A DNA stretch of 64,000 nucleotides from Viscum album (Eukaryota; Streptophyta; Magnoliopsida; Santalales; Viscaceae), in contig OY728136.1 of assembly GCA_963277665.1 (NCBI GenBank), positions 1,978,106,576 to 1,978,170,575 of the forward strand, written 5' to 3'. Below, one piece after another: positions 1-10,971 of this stretch (its first letter is position 1; each line of letters begins with the position of its first letter). Position numbers and translations under genes: made by a program. The notes under the pieces were generated by a model. That model did no database searches. It had not been told where the DNA came from and saw only the letters and a list, made by a program, of their open reading frames with translations.

Positions 1-29
1 GAGGATGAACTGTTATATAGTAGAGAGGT
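1..29 (+). mobile_element. 3' tail and polypurine tract of an upstream gypsy element
   Basis: These bases align with the last bases of the Gypsy-C internal region just before its 3' LTR at 42743: both read a GGATGA core, then a purine-rich run ending GAGAGGT or GGGAGGT, then an LTR start. I infer that this is the 3' end of a related element whose body lies left of the window. Confidence 0.65.
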
Positions 30-2485
30 TGTATGATCCCAACCTTTTTTGAGGTTTTTATTTTATTTTATTTTTTGTTTAAAATCATTTTAAATTAGCC
101 AAGTAATGCTTTCCCATGAGTAGGGAAGGTATAAGGAGTGTTCTGGGGGTTTAGGAAATGAAAAATGTGAAAAATGGGGCTTACATCACATGGAACATGG
201 TTCAAAAACTGTTAGTGCTAACCGTGCCCCATGAATATGAGACTTAGTTTAGGGGGAGGTATAGTTTTTTAAACTATGAGAGGAGTCATGGTAACCATGT
301 GCATTGGGTCCAGATCCATTCACATGATTTCCACATGATTTATCAAACTAATTAGGTGGCCTAGGAGACTATACTGGTGGAGTTTCTCTTAGATAGTGGG
401 GCTCATACAATTGGCACATAATTTGTAAATTCATGTGGAAGAACCATACAAATCATTAAAAATAGAAAATTTACCATTTTTACTCCCAAAATTTATATGA
501 ACTCACCTAATTTTCTACTTCATTTCACTCCCAGCAACCCTAGGTGCACTCTAAGCCCCTCTTCTTCTTCCAAGGGTGAAAATTCTTTGATACTAGGATA
601 TTTCAAGTGATGTTACTTGAAATTAAAATCCTTGAGTAAGTCTAAAAGTATGTTTCCTTCAATTATCTGGATGTTTCAATCTTTGGTTATCCCTCTTTGT
701 TTATATATCATATTCCCTACTTCCAAAGTTTTGTATGATTTTCTAGTTGCGGTTTTTTAGCTTGAATCAAAGGCTAAGGTTGGATGAGTGTATATCTACA
801 AACCTAAGGTTTTTGGTCTAAGATATATTTCCCATAGTATCTATAGTTTTCATGTGTATGCATTTTTTTTCATAATTATGATGCATTGTTCATTTTCTCC
901 CCTAGTTTAATAAAATGGATTTGGGCCTTAAATTGATGTTGTAGACTCTCCATGGAACCTATTGGGTTTGTTAGTGACTGTGAGACTAGACCTTTAGCCA
1001 CCCACAGGGTGTGCCAAATTCTTGGAAATGGTAATATGGGGTTTTAAATGGCAGAATAAGTTCTTTACAAGATTGAACCAGTTAGGATTTTTGTATGGCT
1101 TTTTAGTATGGTAAAAGGATCTATTTGGAATAACTTAGGAATAAAAGGTCTTATGGCATGTTAAAAGTATGGAATAAATAGTGGTCAAAGTGACAAGTTT
1201 AAATGGTTAAATGGTTTTAAATGACATTTAATGGTTGTGATATATGAATAAATGTTGAAATGTTTTAATTGTGTAATTGTTTCCAAAGGTGCTGAGTAGG
1301 ATAACCCTTAGTGGATAATGAATGTTAAAAAGAAGCATCCTTTTTAACTTAATGTGTTAAAAGGTAAAATGTTTTAAACCCTGAAAATTGGTAAATGATG
1401 GATTATTTGAGTGTTAGACTGATTCTACAGGAACCAGTGGTATTTTATATGGTTGGGGCCATGGGTTTGTTACAAGACCGAGGTTCCATGCACAAATTAT
1501 GTTTATACATGGGTTGGTTTCTAAACTGAGACTCTGGGCGCAAATTATGTTTATAAATGGGTTAGGTGTTGGAATGAGGCTCCAAAAACAAATGACATTT
1601 ATACAAAGGTAATGTTTTGGATGAAATCTCTAGGAATAAATGACGTTTATACATGGTTGTGGTACTAGACTGATACTATAATGACAAATAGAACTGAAAC
1701 ATGGTGAGGGTATCACATACTAATGTATCTTGGTACTAAGAATTAAATGATTATTAAAAAACCCTTTCCTTCCTTTTAGTATTCATCAACCTATGATTTT
1801 TGGCTTAGGTGGCCAACTTTTCCTGAAGATGGTTTGGTTGACCTGAGTGTCACCTTAGAACCCGAGGCCAAGAGGTTAATAAAAAATGTTTATTTTTATA
1901 AAACGTGTACTAATTTATTGTATTTTCTATTATTCCATTTTATATCTGCATACACTATTGATCATACTAGTTATTTCTTTAGACACTGTTGGTGGTGGCC
2001 TATTAAGTTTTACTCACACCCTACTCGGGCCAATTTTGATACCTGAGTAGATACCATGGTTATAGGTCAAAAAAAAGGAAAATTCCCAATGATAGATATA
2101 TGATTTGGGGTTTATGGGATGGATCATGGATGAATGGATTGGGATAGGTGTTAGGACCCACTTTGAGGTTTTTTAGTTTGTTTTTTCTTTTTGGGTTCCT
2201 TTTGGCATATGAGACTATCATGACATAAAAATTTATTTTATTGGCTTATTAGAACTTAACTAGTTTTGGGGATTTGGTATGTGATGTGTAGTTACCTATT
2301 GTTTATTATTTATTATTATTTATATTATTTTTATACTCTGTTAAAGAGGGTATAGTTTCCCCACATATCTTTATAGACCCTCGCTTCTAGTTGGAAGCCT
2401 CTAGCGTATGGGGAGGCATGCCTGGGGTCATGTGGTGAACTAGTTTGGATACTATTTAGAGTGAGCCGGGTCAGGATTTTATACA
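30..2485 (+). mobile_element. 3' LTR of a Gypsy-C-like (Tekay/Del-type) element
   Basis: The start TGTATGATCCCAACC matches the Gypsy-C LTR start (TGTGACGACCCGACT) in register. Homology continues in blocks: the early stretch at 125-175, the CATGGTT/AACCGTG inverted repeat near 200-232, the GTTGGTGGTGGCCTA block at 1986-2035, and the closing GGGTATAGTTTCCCC and CTAGTTGGAAGCC blocks at 2347-2400. It ends near 2485, where Gypsy-C ends GACGTCACA. No primer-binding site follows, and a PPT-like tail precedes it, so it is a 3' LTR rather than a 5' LTR. The exact 3' end is uncertain by several bases. The short ORFs inside it are not genes. Confidence 0.7.
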
Positions 2486-2583
2486 CCCCTCATACTCAAT
2501 ATGAATATGACTTGAGACTTTCTTTTATATTGAACTTTTTTTCTCAAATTCTAATTTTTTATGTAAACTTTGATGGTTTCTTA
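2486..2583. other. Spacer between two LTRs
   Basis: About 100 bases of AT-rich sequence between the LTR ending near 2485 and the solo LTR starting at 2584. Nothing else is recognisable. Confidence 0.5.
2579..2583. repeat. Left target-site duplication of the solo LTR (TCTTA)
   Basis: TCTTA precedes the LTR start; TATTA follows its end at 6454-6458. Four of five bases match, as for an aged 5-bp duplication. Confidence 0.5.
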
Positions 2584-2689
2584 TGTAATGGCCCGAACCT
2601 CTATGGTATATTCCTTCGTGAAAATCTGGTGTCTGAGGTGTTTTAGGAGGTCAAGGTGACTTATCCCCAACACTTTTCCAAATTTCCAG

Positions 2690-3380
2690 TTCTATGAATA
2701 GTGCAATGGTAACCTTATGTGAACAGTGAAATGGTAGCCTTATGTGAATAGTGTTTCCAGAACGGTGAGGTCCAACGGTAGCCTCTATTTCTTTTGCCAA
2801 ATTTTGAGTTCTTGAACAGTGTTTCCAGAATTATGAGGTCCAACGGTAGCCTCTATTTCCTTTTCCAAATATTAAGTTCATGAAAAATGTTTCCAGAATG
2901 GTGAGGTCCAATGGTATCCTCTATTTCCATTTCCAAATTTTGAGTACATGAACAGTGTTTCCAGAACAGTGAGGTTCAACGGTAGCCTCTATTTTCTTTT
3001 CCAAATTTTGAGTTCATGGATAGTGTTTATAGAATGGTGAGGTCCAATGATAGCCTCTATTTATTTTTTTAAATATCGAGTTCATGAACAATGTTTCGAG
3101 AATGGTGAGGTCCAACGGTAGCCTCTATTTCCTTTGTCAAATTTTGAGTTCATGAACAGTGTTTCTAGAATGGTGAGGTTCAACGGTATCCTCTATTTCC
3201 TTTGCTAAATTTTGAGTTCATGAACATTGTTCCAGAACAGTGAGGTCCAACGGTAACCTCTATTTCCTTTGCCAAATTTTGAGTTTATGAACAGTGTTTC
3301 CAAAACAGTGAGGTCTAATGGTAGCCTCTATTTCCTTTTACAATTTTTGTGTTCATGAACAATGTTTCTAGCTTCCTACA
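2690..3380 (+). repeat. 68-bp minisatellite inside the solo LTR
   Basis: About ten imperfect tandem copies. The marker TTTCCAGAA recurs at 2754, 2822, 2890, 2958, 3026, 3094 and 3162, exactly 68 bases apart, then at about 3230, 3297 and 3364 after single-base losses. Each unit carries GTGAGGTCCAACGGTAGCC followed by CTCTATTTCC. The array decays at both ends, where shorter 30-bp echoes occur (2697-2755). Confidence 0.95.
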
Positions 3381-3584
3381 GTTTTGCCCCTTTGATATTT
3401 CCTTTGACGTAAAATGCATTTAAAGCCTCATTTTAAGGACTCTAAGGTCGATTCAAAGGCCATAAATCATATATTATTTTTTCCTAAGGATTGGGATGCT
3501 TTTACTTGGTCAAACCACGTGGTTTAATGCAATCCTCTTTTAATGGAAAATCCAGCATATCTTAAACCACTACTCTGTTAAATC

Positions 3585-3592
3585 TTATAAAG
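3585..3592 (+). promoter_or_regulatory. TATA-like box in the solo LTR
   Basis: TTATAAAG followed by a CT-rich stretch (TCTTCTTCTC) typical of plant transcription starts. It lies about 1 kb into the LTR, after the minisatellite, which would place the repeat in U3. Confidence 0.4.
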
Positions 3593-6453
3593 GGATGAGA
3601 TATCTTCTTCTCTAGTTCTTCCTCCTTGTTCTCGGGTGTGAGATACTCAAACCTTACATTCCTTCCCATAGGAGTTTTGTGATCAAATTTTACTCCTTGG
3701 ATTGGTTCCCCTCTGTTTTTTATGCAATCAAGAAGTATCGATCAATCTTTGATATAAGGTATGATATATCGTTATTCTTTTGGGTTCATATCCTTCTGTT
3801 TCTACTTTCCCTTTTATGGAATGCTATATCCATGTTTCTAATGGGCTTTTCTTGGGTGTTGACCTGTGTGGTGGTGTCTATATATCCTAGGGTGGATACA
3901 GTTGTCATGGGGGGAGGAGATCGTAACCCATTGTGTGGTTCATTCTCATATAAAGAACGTCAAGAACCGTTTGAGGTAAAGGATTTGTTGTTTCTCTTTT
4001 CTTTTACGTGCAACTGTATAGTTATCATGTTTTATCCCACTAAATCACAATGGAATTGACATAATAAAGATTTTAACTAGATAAATAAATTGATATCGAT
4101 CATATGTTATTGCCTCTTGTTTTGCTAGATAGTGTGATATTTATTCTTGATTTTTTGAGCTTTTTGTTATTGATTGAAATTGGTAAAGAACGTAAATCCA
4201 TAATTAATTGATAATTGTTTGTATAAAGATAAAGAGTCATGTGAATGAATATGATTATTGTCGTTGTAATTTGATGCTAATCAAATTGATGCAGTAAGCA
4301 TGTTTAATCAATTTGTGATAGCTTACTATTTAGGTTTCCCGTAGTTGAAACCTGCGAATAATAAACCGGTTAATTCAATATGGATTAAATAATAGGTTGT
4401 TTGATAAAAGATAATTCCTTTTAGGGTTATGAGTTACCCTCTTGATTTTTTAAGGGCCAAGAGCCCAATTGATATGATGTTTGTTTTCCTGCTGCTTGTG
4501 TTGTGATGTGAGCCTAGATGGCTATTGTGATATGTGGGGGCATGGAGGCCTATTGGTTGTGGTAGCAGTTGACACCTAGAGTGGCGAGATGCATCAGTTT
4601 ATGCATGTGGGTGTCAGGGAGTACACCGAGGATGATGAAACAGGTTGGATGTGAATATTTGGATGCTTACTGATTCTTGTTGGTTGTTTATACTATTTAC
4701 TTTCCCCATTTCTCAAGGCAGTTGGTTTTCTTACCCTCCTTCCAAAAGGGGAGAAGACACGCGGGGTATGCCATGCGCTTTCCATGTTTATATTCTCAAG
4801 TGAGGATGGGTCTATTCTCTTTCTATAGATGAAAAGGACTCGACGGGTAGTTCATCTACTCACCATGTTGACCCCCCTTATGTTTAGTAGCTTAGAATGT
4901 TCTAGAATGCATGGAAATATGGGAAAGTAATAATGTTGTTAATAAACGATTGAATGAATGATGTTAACCTGTGGGGTTGTAGCTTGTTAGGATGCAATGC
5001 TGAGGTTTCAATTTAAAGGGACAATTGACTTTTGGTGTGATGCTAATGAAATATAATGTGAAATTGTTAATGGTTAATTATTGTTTAAAGAATTAACTAA
5101 CGTAAATTGAAACTAATAAAAAGGGAATGAAGTAATGTAATAAGACTCTTTAAATTATTGTGTTCTTATAGGATACCTAGTCTTAGAAGTGGCAACTGGG
5201 AGTCTGAGAGACATTATCTATAGTTGAGTCTAAGACCAGGTTATTACCATAGTGTGGTTGTGAGCTATAGTATATTCTGTAATTTTTGTGTTTCTATACT
5301 CTACTTTACCCTATCAGTTAGGGAAACTGACACCCCGGGGATTCTGAGCCCTAGGGGGGTGTTTTCCTCAACATTTAAGTGAAAGGATGGATGAATGACT
5401 ACTCACTTTGGCTTCGCTCTCTTCTCTTGGTAGTTACATGTGCTAATAGGCACAACGGTTAGTTTTCCCCATATATGTGTGTATAGGGCTGTAATGACTT
5501 GTGGTTATTCATACACATATATTATAGATATAGTTTCCTATGGACTACTATAGGTGTAACATGTATATGCTATGATGGATTGAGGATCCTTACTCGGTGT
5601 ATGGGATATAATGACTTGAGGTTTAATACCTAACTTATGATACATGTTATGCGAGATGTGGTGGATCCCAGAAAATACCGATTTACTTTGCTTATGTGGA
5701 CGTGGTGGTTTTGTTGCATGAGGTGCATGTTGTGGTGCTTCGCCCAGGTGTCTGCGGGCAAGTATTTTTGGCGAGAGATGCTTAGGATGTGTGACGTTGG
5801 GGAAAAGTGGAAAACCAATGGGGAAGTAGTAGCGAGGTACCCTTGATATTCTTTATTATATTATATACTCTTGTATGCGATACTTAGTGAGAGTAGCCAT
5901 GGTGAGGCTAGGAACTTAGTAAACCTTTTTAGGTGATGATTTAGTTTCACTTGTTGTTCACTATGATTTAGCATGCTTTCTTTACTTTTGCACAAGAGGA
6001 TTTGGGGAGGATCCAAATGAGTATACTGTTATACTCACCTTATGTATATATAAACTATTTTTCAGGTCACTTGGAGCTGGTTGGAGATCCAGCTGGTTTC
6101 TACTAGCTTGGGGTTGCAGGAGTTGTTCGGGCTTGTGGTTGCTGTTGTTTTTAATTTCCTTTGGCACTTTTAGTTTTCACTTTCAGTTGTAGTAGTTTTT
6201 CATGACATTACATATGTGCACTTGGGATTTATTTTATATTGAAGTCTGATTTGGAGTTGGTTGGTGTCTATCTTGTCTCTCTCTTTCGTATGTGGTCTCT
6301 TAGAGGGTAATACCTCCCATTTGTGTGTTTACTATACCCTCGGTGCTAGTCACCAACTTGGGGCCTACTGGAGGTGGGACTCAGGGGTCATTATCTCCCT
6401 TCTCATATTGCCGGCATAGGAGGGGTACACCTTGTGGGGAGGGGGTCGTGACA

Positions 6454-7698
6454 TATTATAAAAATTTATTTTTTACCATAGTTGATCAAATCTCGACCAA
6501 ATCTACTTCAAGTAGTTCAAAGAGTTGAAACATTTAGATTGGTCCAAAATCTTTCCTTGGTGCTTCAACTTCTTTGGAAAGTTTTCCTCGATTGCCACTA
6601 AATGAATAACCTGTGAGGAGAAATACACCCTATGATGTAACCAAAAACAAAATTCATTAATAATAATTTGTATAAGAGGTAAATAATATAAACTAATTCA
6701 TGATTTATTAATTATTTCCAAGTGTTGAGTAAAAATCCTATCAAATTAAATTTAAAACAAATTTAAATATGAATAGTTGTTTAATATTTTAAATAATCTA
6801 TGTGATTGACTATAACCATAAAAAACAATACATTTTTGTTTATAAATTCATGTTTTTTAATAAATTTTAAGGATTTATATATGATTTTGAGGTTTTGTTG
6901 CAGACATTTAGGGTGTGATTTTTTTTACATAATGCTTAACCAAAGGGGTAACCAAAAACCAAAATAAAAATAACCGATTGGTTAAGGAAAATTAATATCA
7001 AAATTGAAAAAATAATAAAAATGGTTATTGGATTTGGTAATTAAAATGATAATTCAAAAACCATATGGTTATCAATTTTCAATTTGGTTATAACCAGAAC
7101 TGAAATTTTCCCACCCCTAGTTGGGTTGATCAAACAATATGAAGATTTCCTCCTTAAATGTGTCTAACTTATTATTTTTCTATAAATAAAACTCATTCCA
7201 TATAGCTCATAATCATTTTACTATTTTTAATGACAATGTTTAATTAGTTGTTAATGTGAATCTATGCAACAAATTTAATAAAAAATATAAAAATATTAAA
7301 AATTAAACTTTATTTATAATATTTAATTAATTCTAAATTAATAAAAATATATAATATTAAAATAAAGGTTAAAAAAAATACATACATGTTTTCAAAATAA
7401 TTAAGATTAATTTAATTTTTTTTAAAAATATTTTGAAAATGACATTTATCTTATATATAAATTTATAAAATAAATGACAAGTTTATTTTTTCAAATTCAA
7501 ATAAATACAATATTATAATTTTTTTAAGAAAGTAAATAATGTAATATATCTTCGAAAAAACAAAAAATAACTGAAATAAATTAAACAAATTAAGATATCA
7601 TTTCATTTTAATAAAAAAATTATCAAAATAAATTTTCATAAAATATGATTTTATTTTAATTTTATAAATAATAATAATAAATTTAATTTTTAATACAA
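6454..7698. other. AT-rich intergenic stretch without a recognisable gene
   Basis: Very AT-rich, with short A and T runs and no open frame of note. The only structured part is the possible hAT-type end at about 6911-7118. The remainder shows nothing I can assign. Confidence 0.6.
6911..7118 (-). mobile_element. Possible hAT-type MITE end
   Basis: Read on the minus strand the segment begins CTAGGGGTGGGAAAATTT and continues with repeated GGTT, AACC and GGTTATAACC blocks. That resembles the ends of non-autonomous plant hAT elements, whose terminal repeats begin with a C/TAGGGGTGG motif. I cannot find a matching opposite end or an 8-bp duplication, so it may be a fragment or a chance match. Confidence 0.35.
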
Positions 7699-7745
7699 CA
7701 CTAGTAGAAAATGGGGCATCCGCAAAGGTCCAAAATGGGAAGTCA
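7699..7745 (+). repeat. Left terminal inverted repeat of the CACTA element
   Basis: CACTAGTAGAAAATGGGGC opens the element. It pairs with the right end over CACTA, AAAA, GCAA and AGGTC blocks with small gaps. Confidence 0.65.
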
Positions 7746-8714
7746 TCATTATCAGTCGTGGATAAAAACTTTTACAACTTCAAAAGACTTTCATGATTGC
7801 TACCGACCACTATCATTTGAACCATCTCTTGCTCGTCATCCACTCATCATCGCCCACGCCCACACATCTCACGCATCGTCACTCGTGCTTTGAAAGTTTT
7901 AAAAATATATGATGTATGTTTCTTTTGAAAGTTTTAAAATAATTTAAGTTTTTTAAAAATATATATTAAATTTACTGTATGTATTATTATTTTTCAATAC
8001 ATGAGAAAATTAAATATTATTTTAACATGATTTTTTTTTAATTTCCAACATGCAGGAAATGTTGGTCAATTATATTTTAATTTATGTTAATATTTGTATA
8101 AAATAAAAACTATCCATAAAAAACTTGATAAATAAATTGATGATGGTTGATCCTGAGATAACCGACCAATATTTGATTGGAATTGTATGTTGTAATTATT
8201 TTATAATTGGTTATATAATTTTTAATAATTACATTTAATTTCTTCATTGATGACATGCGTGTCATCCCCCTTTCTAAGAATTTAAGGAACTATGTGTCCA
8301 TAATAAATTGTTATGTATCCCATAATTTTTGAACCCCTCACTTTCATGTGATTAATATCATAATAAAAGGAGATTCGATAGGAGGTGATGATATTTAATG
8401 CTGAATTTGTACACCATGAATGAAAGGAGAATGAAAGTTGTGGAAATTTGAGTCAATAGAGGCTCAAAGAGTTTTCTACTTAGGCCTTGGTTGGTTTATC
8501 ATACAATAATAAACCAATACATTGAAAACATCTCCAGATCAAGCCACATTTATTTAATTATAACTAATTAAGAAATGTCAAATAGTTGATGACGAAACAT
8601 AAATATATATAACATGTTACTAAAATTTATTTATAGATAATCATGTGTGTGTCCATATATTACAATGAACAAATAATTTATAATGATCAGGGCCTTACAC
8701 AACTGGAAATTAAA
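7746..8714. other. AT-rich left flank inside the CACTA element
   Basis: It lies between the left terminal repeat and the left subterminal repeats. It contains no credible gene; the 60-residue frame at 7711-7893 is fortuitous. A secondary insertion here is possible, but I see no clear ends. Confidence 0.45.
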
Positions 8715-8890
8715 GAACTTGTGATGGGGTCCTGTCGCAAATGCCCCGTTGTAGAAAACGATGTCACAAATAGTTATTTTCGAGATGTGAGCCATTCCCA
8801 TCACAAATAGTTTATCCAATTTTTAAAAAATCCATTTTGTGATGGCCCATCGTAAATAAGTATTTGCGGCAAGATTAACTACCCATCATA
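8715..8890 (+). repeat. Left subterminal repeats of the CACTA element
   Basis: Several short direct and inverted copies of GTCGCAAATG, CATCACAAATAG, TGTGATGGCCCATCG and related motifs. In CACTA elements such subterminal motifs are where the element's DNA-binding protein attaches. That role is inferred from the family. Confidence 0.65.
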
Positions 8891-9238
8891 AAAAACTTAA
8901 AAAAATATTTTAAAAAAATAATATTAATAAAATTTTAAATAATAATAATAATAATAATAAAAAATAAAAAAATAATAGAATAAACAATATTAAAAACTAA
9001 TAAAATTAATAAAATTAATAAAAATAAAAATAAAATAATAAAATATTATAAAATAAAAATAAAAAAATAAAGAAATAAAAAAAATAAAGAAATAAAGAAA
9101 TAAAGAAATAAAGAAATAAAAAAATAAAAAAATAAAAAAATAAAAAAATAAAAAAATAAAAAAATAAAAAAATAATAATAAAAAAAATATTGAAAAAATA
9201 TTAAATAATTATAATAATAATAAAATAATATAAATCAC
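8891..9238. repeat. A/T simple-sequence tract
   Basis: A-rich low-complexity DNA: an (AAT)n run near 8938-8960, then about five copies of AAATAAAG around 9080-9118, then about eight copies of the 7-mer AAAAAAT up to 9175. It lies just downstream of the minus-strand CACTA gene. Confidence 0.9.
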
Positions 9239-9700
9239 TGAGGAGGGTCATCTGGAGGAGATGAAGGAGCCGGTAGAGGGAACTCTATCCCTAAACCATG
9301 TGTCATATGTCGCACGTACACCATTGTCTGTTCATGCTGCTGCTGCTGCCATCGACACATCTCCTCCTGCTGCTGCTGCTGTCAATAGAGCTCTTCCTGC
9401 TCCTTATGCATGGTCTCTATAAGTTCATCCTGAGACCGTAGCTGCTCCTCATATTATGCACCAGATGATGATGACTCTCTATGATCTCCTTTCAAGCTAC
9501 AAAACGACATCACAATGTTACCATAATAACACACTGGCATCAATCAAGAGCCGATACCAACAAATCGACCTTTCTCGAAGGTATACTGAGTCACTTGCAT
9601 CCATACTGCATCATCAAATCTTGATACACTGGAGGTATGATCCTTGATCTTGACATGAATCTCAACCCGTGTCTGGGATGTCGTGGCCTCATATGACATC
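9239..9700 (-). pseudogene. CACTA Transposase_24-family gene, C-terminal exon
   Basis: The minus-strand frame encodes a stretch with ATTSQTRVEIHVKIKD, then GRFVGIGS, then a glutamine-rich segment with two runs of Gln (CAG codons at about 9340-9390), closing with a proline- and acid-rich tail and a stop just before 9239. This is the usual end of Ptta/En/Spm Transposase_24 proteins, which have a Gln-rich coiled C-terminus. A stop interrupts the Gln-rich segment (TGA near 9381) and another follows GRFVGIGS, so the copy is probably dead. The upstream exon lies at about 9956-10240 on the same strand. Confidence 0.65.
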
Positions 9701-9955
9701 TTCAATTGAAATTTAAAATTTAAATAGTTAAATTATTATTTGTAGTTAATTTTAAAACTAAAAAAGAAATTATATTGATCAAAATAAAACACTGGTGATC
9801 ACCTCTAATATCTTTAGTGATAGGATCACTGTACATCCTCCTATAAACATCAAACTCTGTAAAATTGGGATGTTCAACTACCTATATGAGTATAAAATAA
9901 TCAACTTACATTTAAAGTTATATAAATTATTAAAAAAAGAACTTACCAAATGTTG
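9701..9955 (-). other. Intron of the CACTA gene (inferred)
   Basis: AT-rich stretch between two coding segments that belong to one minus-strand protein family. No frame crosses it. Exact splice sites were not established. Confidence 0.45.
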
Positions 9956-10240
9956 TCAATGCATACTTAATGTACGACTACCAGCTTGATGCGTCACCTC
10001 ATTTCTCTCCCGGTTCTTTCGACCTAATGATGCTCTCCTCTGAAAAGTATCTCCCATCCAATATAAACATAATGCATACCAAACTTGAGATGAGATGTAA
10101 TTTGGTCGATGGGCGCAACAAAACTGATCAAAATCTACGACTCCCACTTTCTATATTTCTATCCTCCTCAGATTATGAAAAAATTGACACCAAGGCTCAT
10201 GCATACAGCCCTCCCAAGCCTCCCAAATAGCACCCACATA
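9956..10240 (-). pseudogene. CACTA Transposase_24-family gene, core exon
   Basis: The minus-strand frame contains the family signature: a PNYISSQVWYALCLYW segment (Trp-rich helix), then FQRRASLGRKNRERNEV and THQAGSRTL. In Transposase_24 (Pfam PF03004) the conserved block is a Trp-containing helix followed by a K/R-N-R motif and a G-S/T-R/K-S element; all three are visible in order. The protein is the accessory DNA-binding-type partner of CACTA transposons rather than the DDE transposase. The ORF runs from the Met at 10147 to a stop at 9956; coding similarity continues upstream to about 10240 through in-frame stops. Confidence 0.75.
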
Positions 10241-10269
10241 CTACCATCAATGAGATACCATAAAACCTA

Positions 10270-10460
10270 AAAATAATTAATAATATCAAGTTATTAATTA
10301 AATAAATTTTAAAATAACTATTATTTATTTACGTACAATCCCATGATTGAACATGCAGTGCTGAAAATCAATGGAAATATGATCCCTTGTAACCCATGCT
10401 CAAGAAAAATAATTTCTCAATATAGCACTTCCCTGTCCAATTACTATATGCAAAAATCTA
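10270..10460 (-). pseudogene. CACTA gene, probable further exon
   Basis: On the minus strand a short open stretch (FLHIVIGQGSAIL, then a segment ending near HGIVRK) sits between the Transposase_24 core and the exon at 10554. Its position fits the region upstream of the Trp helix, but the resemblance is weak. Confidence 0.35.
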
Positions 10461-10553
10461 TGAAAAAAGAGAACAAATAATCAAAAAATTAGTATATAAA
10501 TAAATTAATGAAAATTAATGAAAGCTAACTAAAATACACAACTGAATATACCT

Positions 10554-10766
10554 TCATATGTGTGGATGAAACCGAAGATGTGAACATCGCTTGGAGATAG
10601 GGTCATAAATCATCAATCTCACAAGACCACAATCCCTCTGAGTCATCACTGAACCACCAATAGTATAGGGTTCAGATGATGCACCATTAGGCTCATCATA
10701 AGGTAGTACAACATCATCCAACTCATGAATTATATCAGAGAAATGTTCATCATCCATCTGAAACAT
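10554..10766 (-). pseudogene. CACTA gene, N-proximal exon
   Basis: A 70-residue minus-strand frame starts MFQMDDEHFSDIIHELDD and contains YDPISKRCSHLRFH. It is acidic at first, then mixed. It lies in the same orientation and order as the Transposase_24 exons and is followed by an intron-like AT-rich gap, so I take it as part of the same gene; I do not recognise a domain in it. It could extend to the left of its first Met by splicing from the acidic exon at 10857-10971. Confidence 0.5.
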
Positions 10767-10856
10767 GAAATAAATATTATCAATAAATAACTGAAAATAA
10801 GTATTATGTATGGATATATATTATTTATGAATATAATTGGTATTTAATTGTGTCAA

Positions 10857-10971
10857 TATTCATCCTCAAATTCGTATATGATGATATCAATATCTTCATA
10901 TTCCTCCTCAATATCATCAATTTCCATGGGAGTTTCATATTCATCAACTCTTGCTATTTCAAATTCACCTG
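10857..10971 (-). pseudogene. CACTA gene, acidic exon next to the satellite
   Basis: The minus strand reads a Glu/Asp-rich stretch (EIDDIEEEYEDIDI) directly after a plausible 3' splice site AACAG at 10972, where the satellite-filled intron ends. Acidic N-terminal stretches are common in these proteins. The assignment rests on position, orientation and the splice-like junction. Confidence 0.45.

Larger units (their letters stand above)
2584..6453 (+). mobile_element. Probable solo LTR, long gypsy type (3.87 kb)
   Basis: The segment starts TGTAATGGCCCGAACC and ends GGGGGTCGTGACA, the start and end style of gypsy LTRs of the kind seen elsewhere here, and is flanked by TCTTA/TATTA. There is no gag or pol inside, no primer-binding site after the end and no second copy in the window, so a solo LTR left by recombination between two LTRs is the simplest reading. 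It contains a 68-bp minisatellite (2690-3380) and a TATA-like site at 3585-3592. The 126-residue frame at 3679-4059 is hydrophobic and low-complexity and has no family resemblance, so I do not call it a gene. A fragment of a larger element is the alternative. Confidence 0.55.

Noticed and set aside
3679..4059. 126-residue open frame, the longest in the first 6 kb
   Set aside because: Hydrophobic and biased, inside the solo LTR, with no domain or conserved start. Expected by chance in T-rich DNA.
5637..5846. 69-residue frame rich in Trp, Cys and Met
   Set aside because: Inside the solo LTR and overlapped by a frame on the other strand (5630-5818). No family match.
7696..7698. 3-bp target duplication of the CACTA element
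   Set aside because: CAA on the left does not match TTA on the right (14036-14038), so no duplication is claimed.
9340..9390. CAG/CTG trinucleotide run as a free microsatellite
   Set aside because: It is better explained as the Gln-rich C-terminus of the minus-strand Transposase_24 gene.
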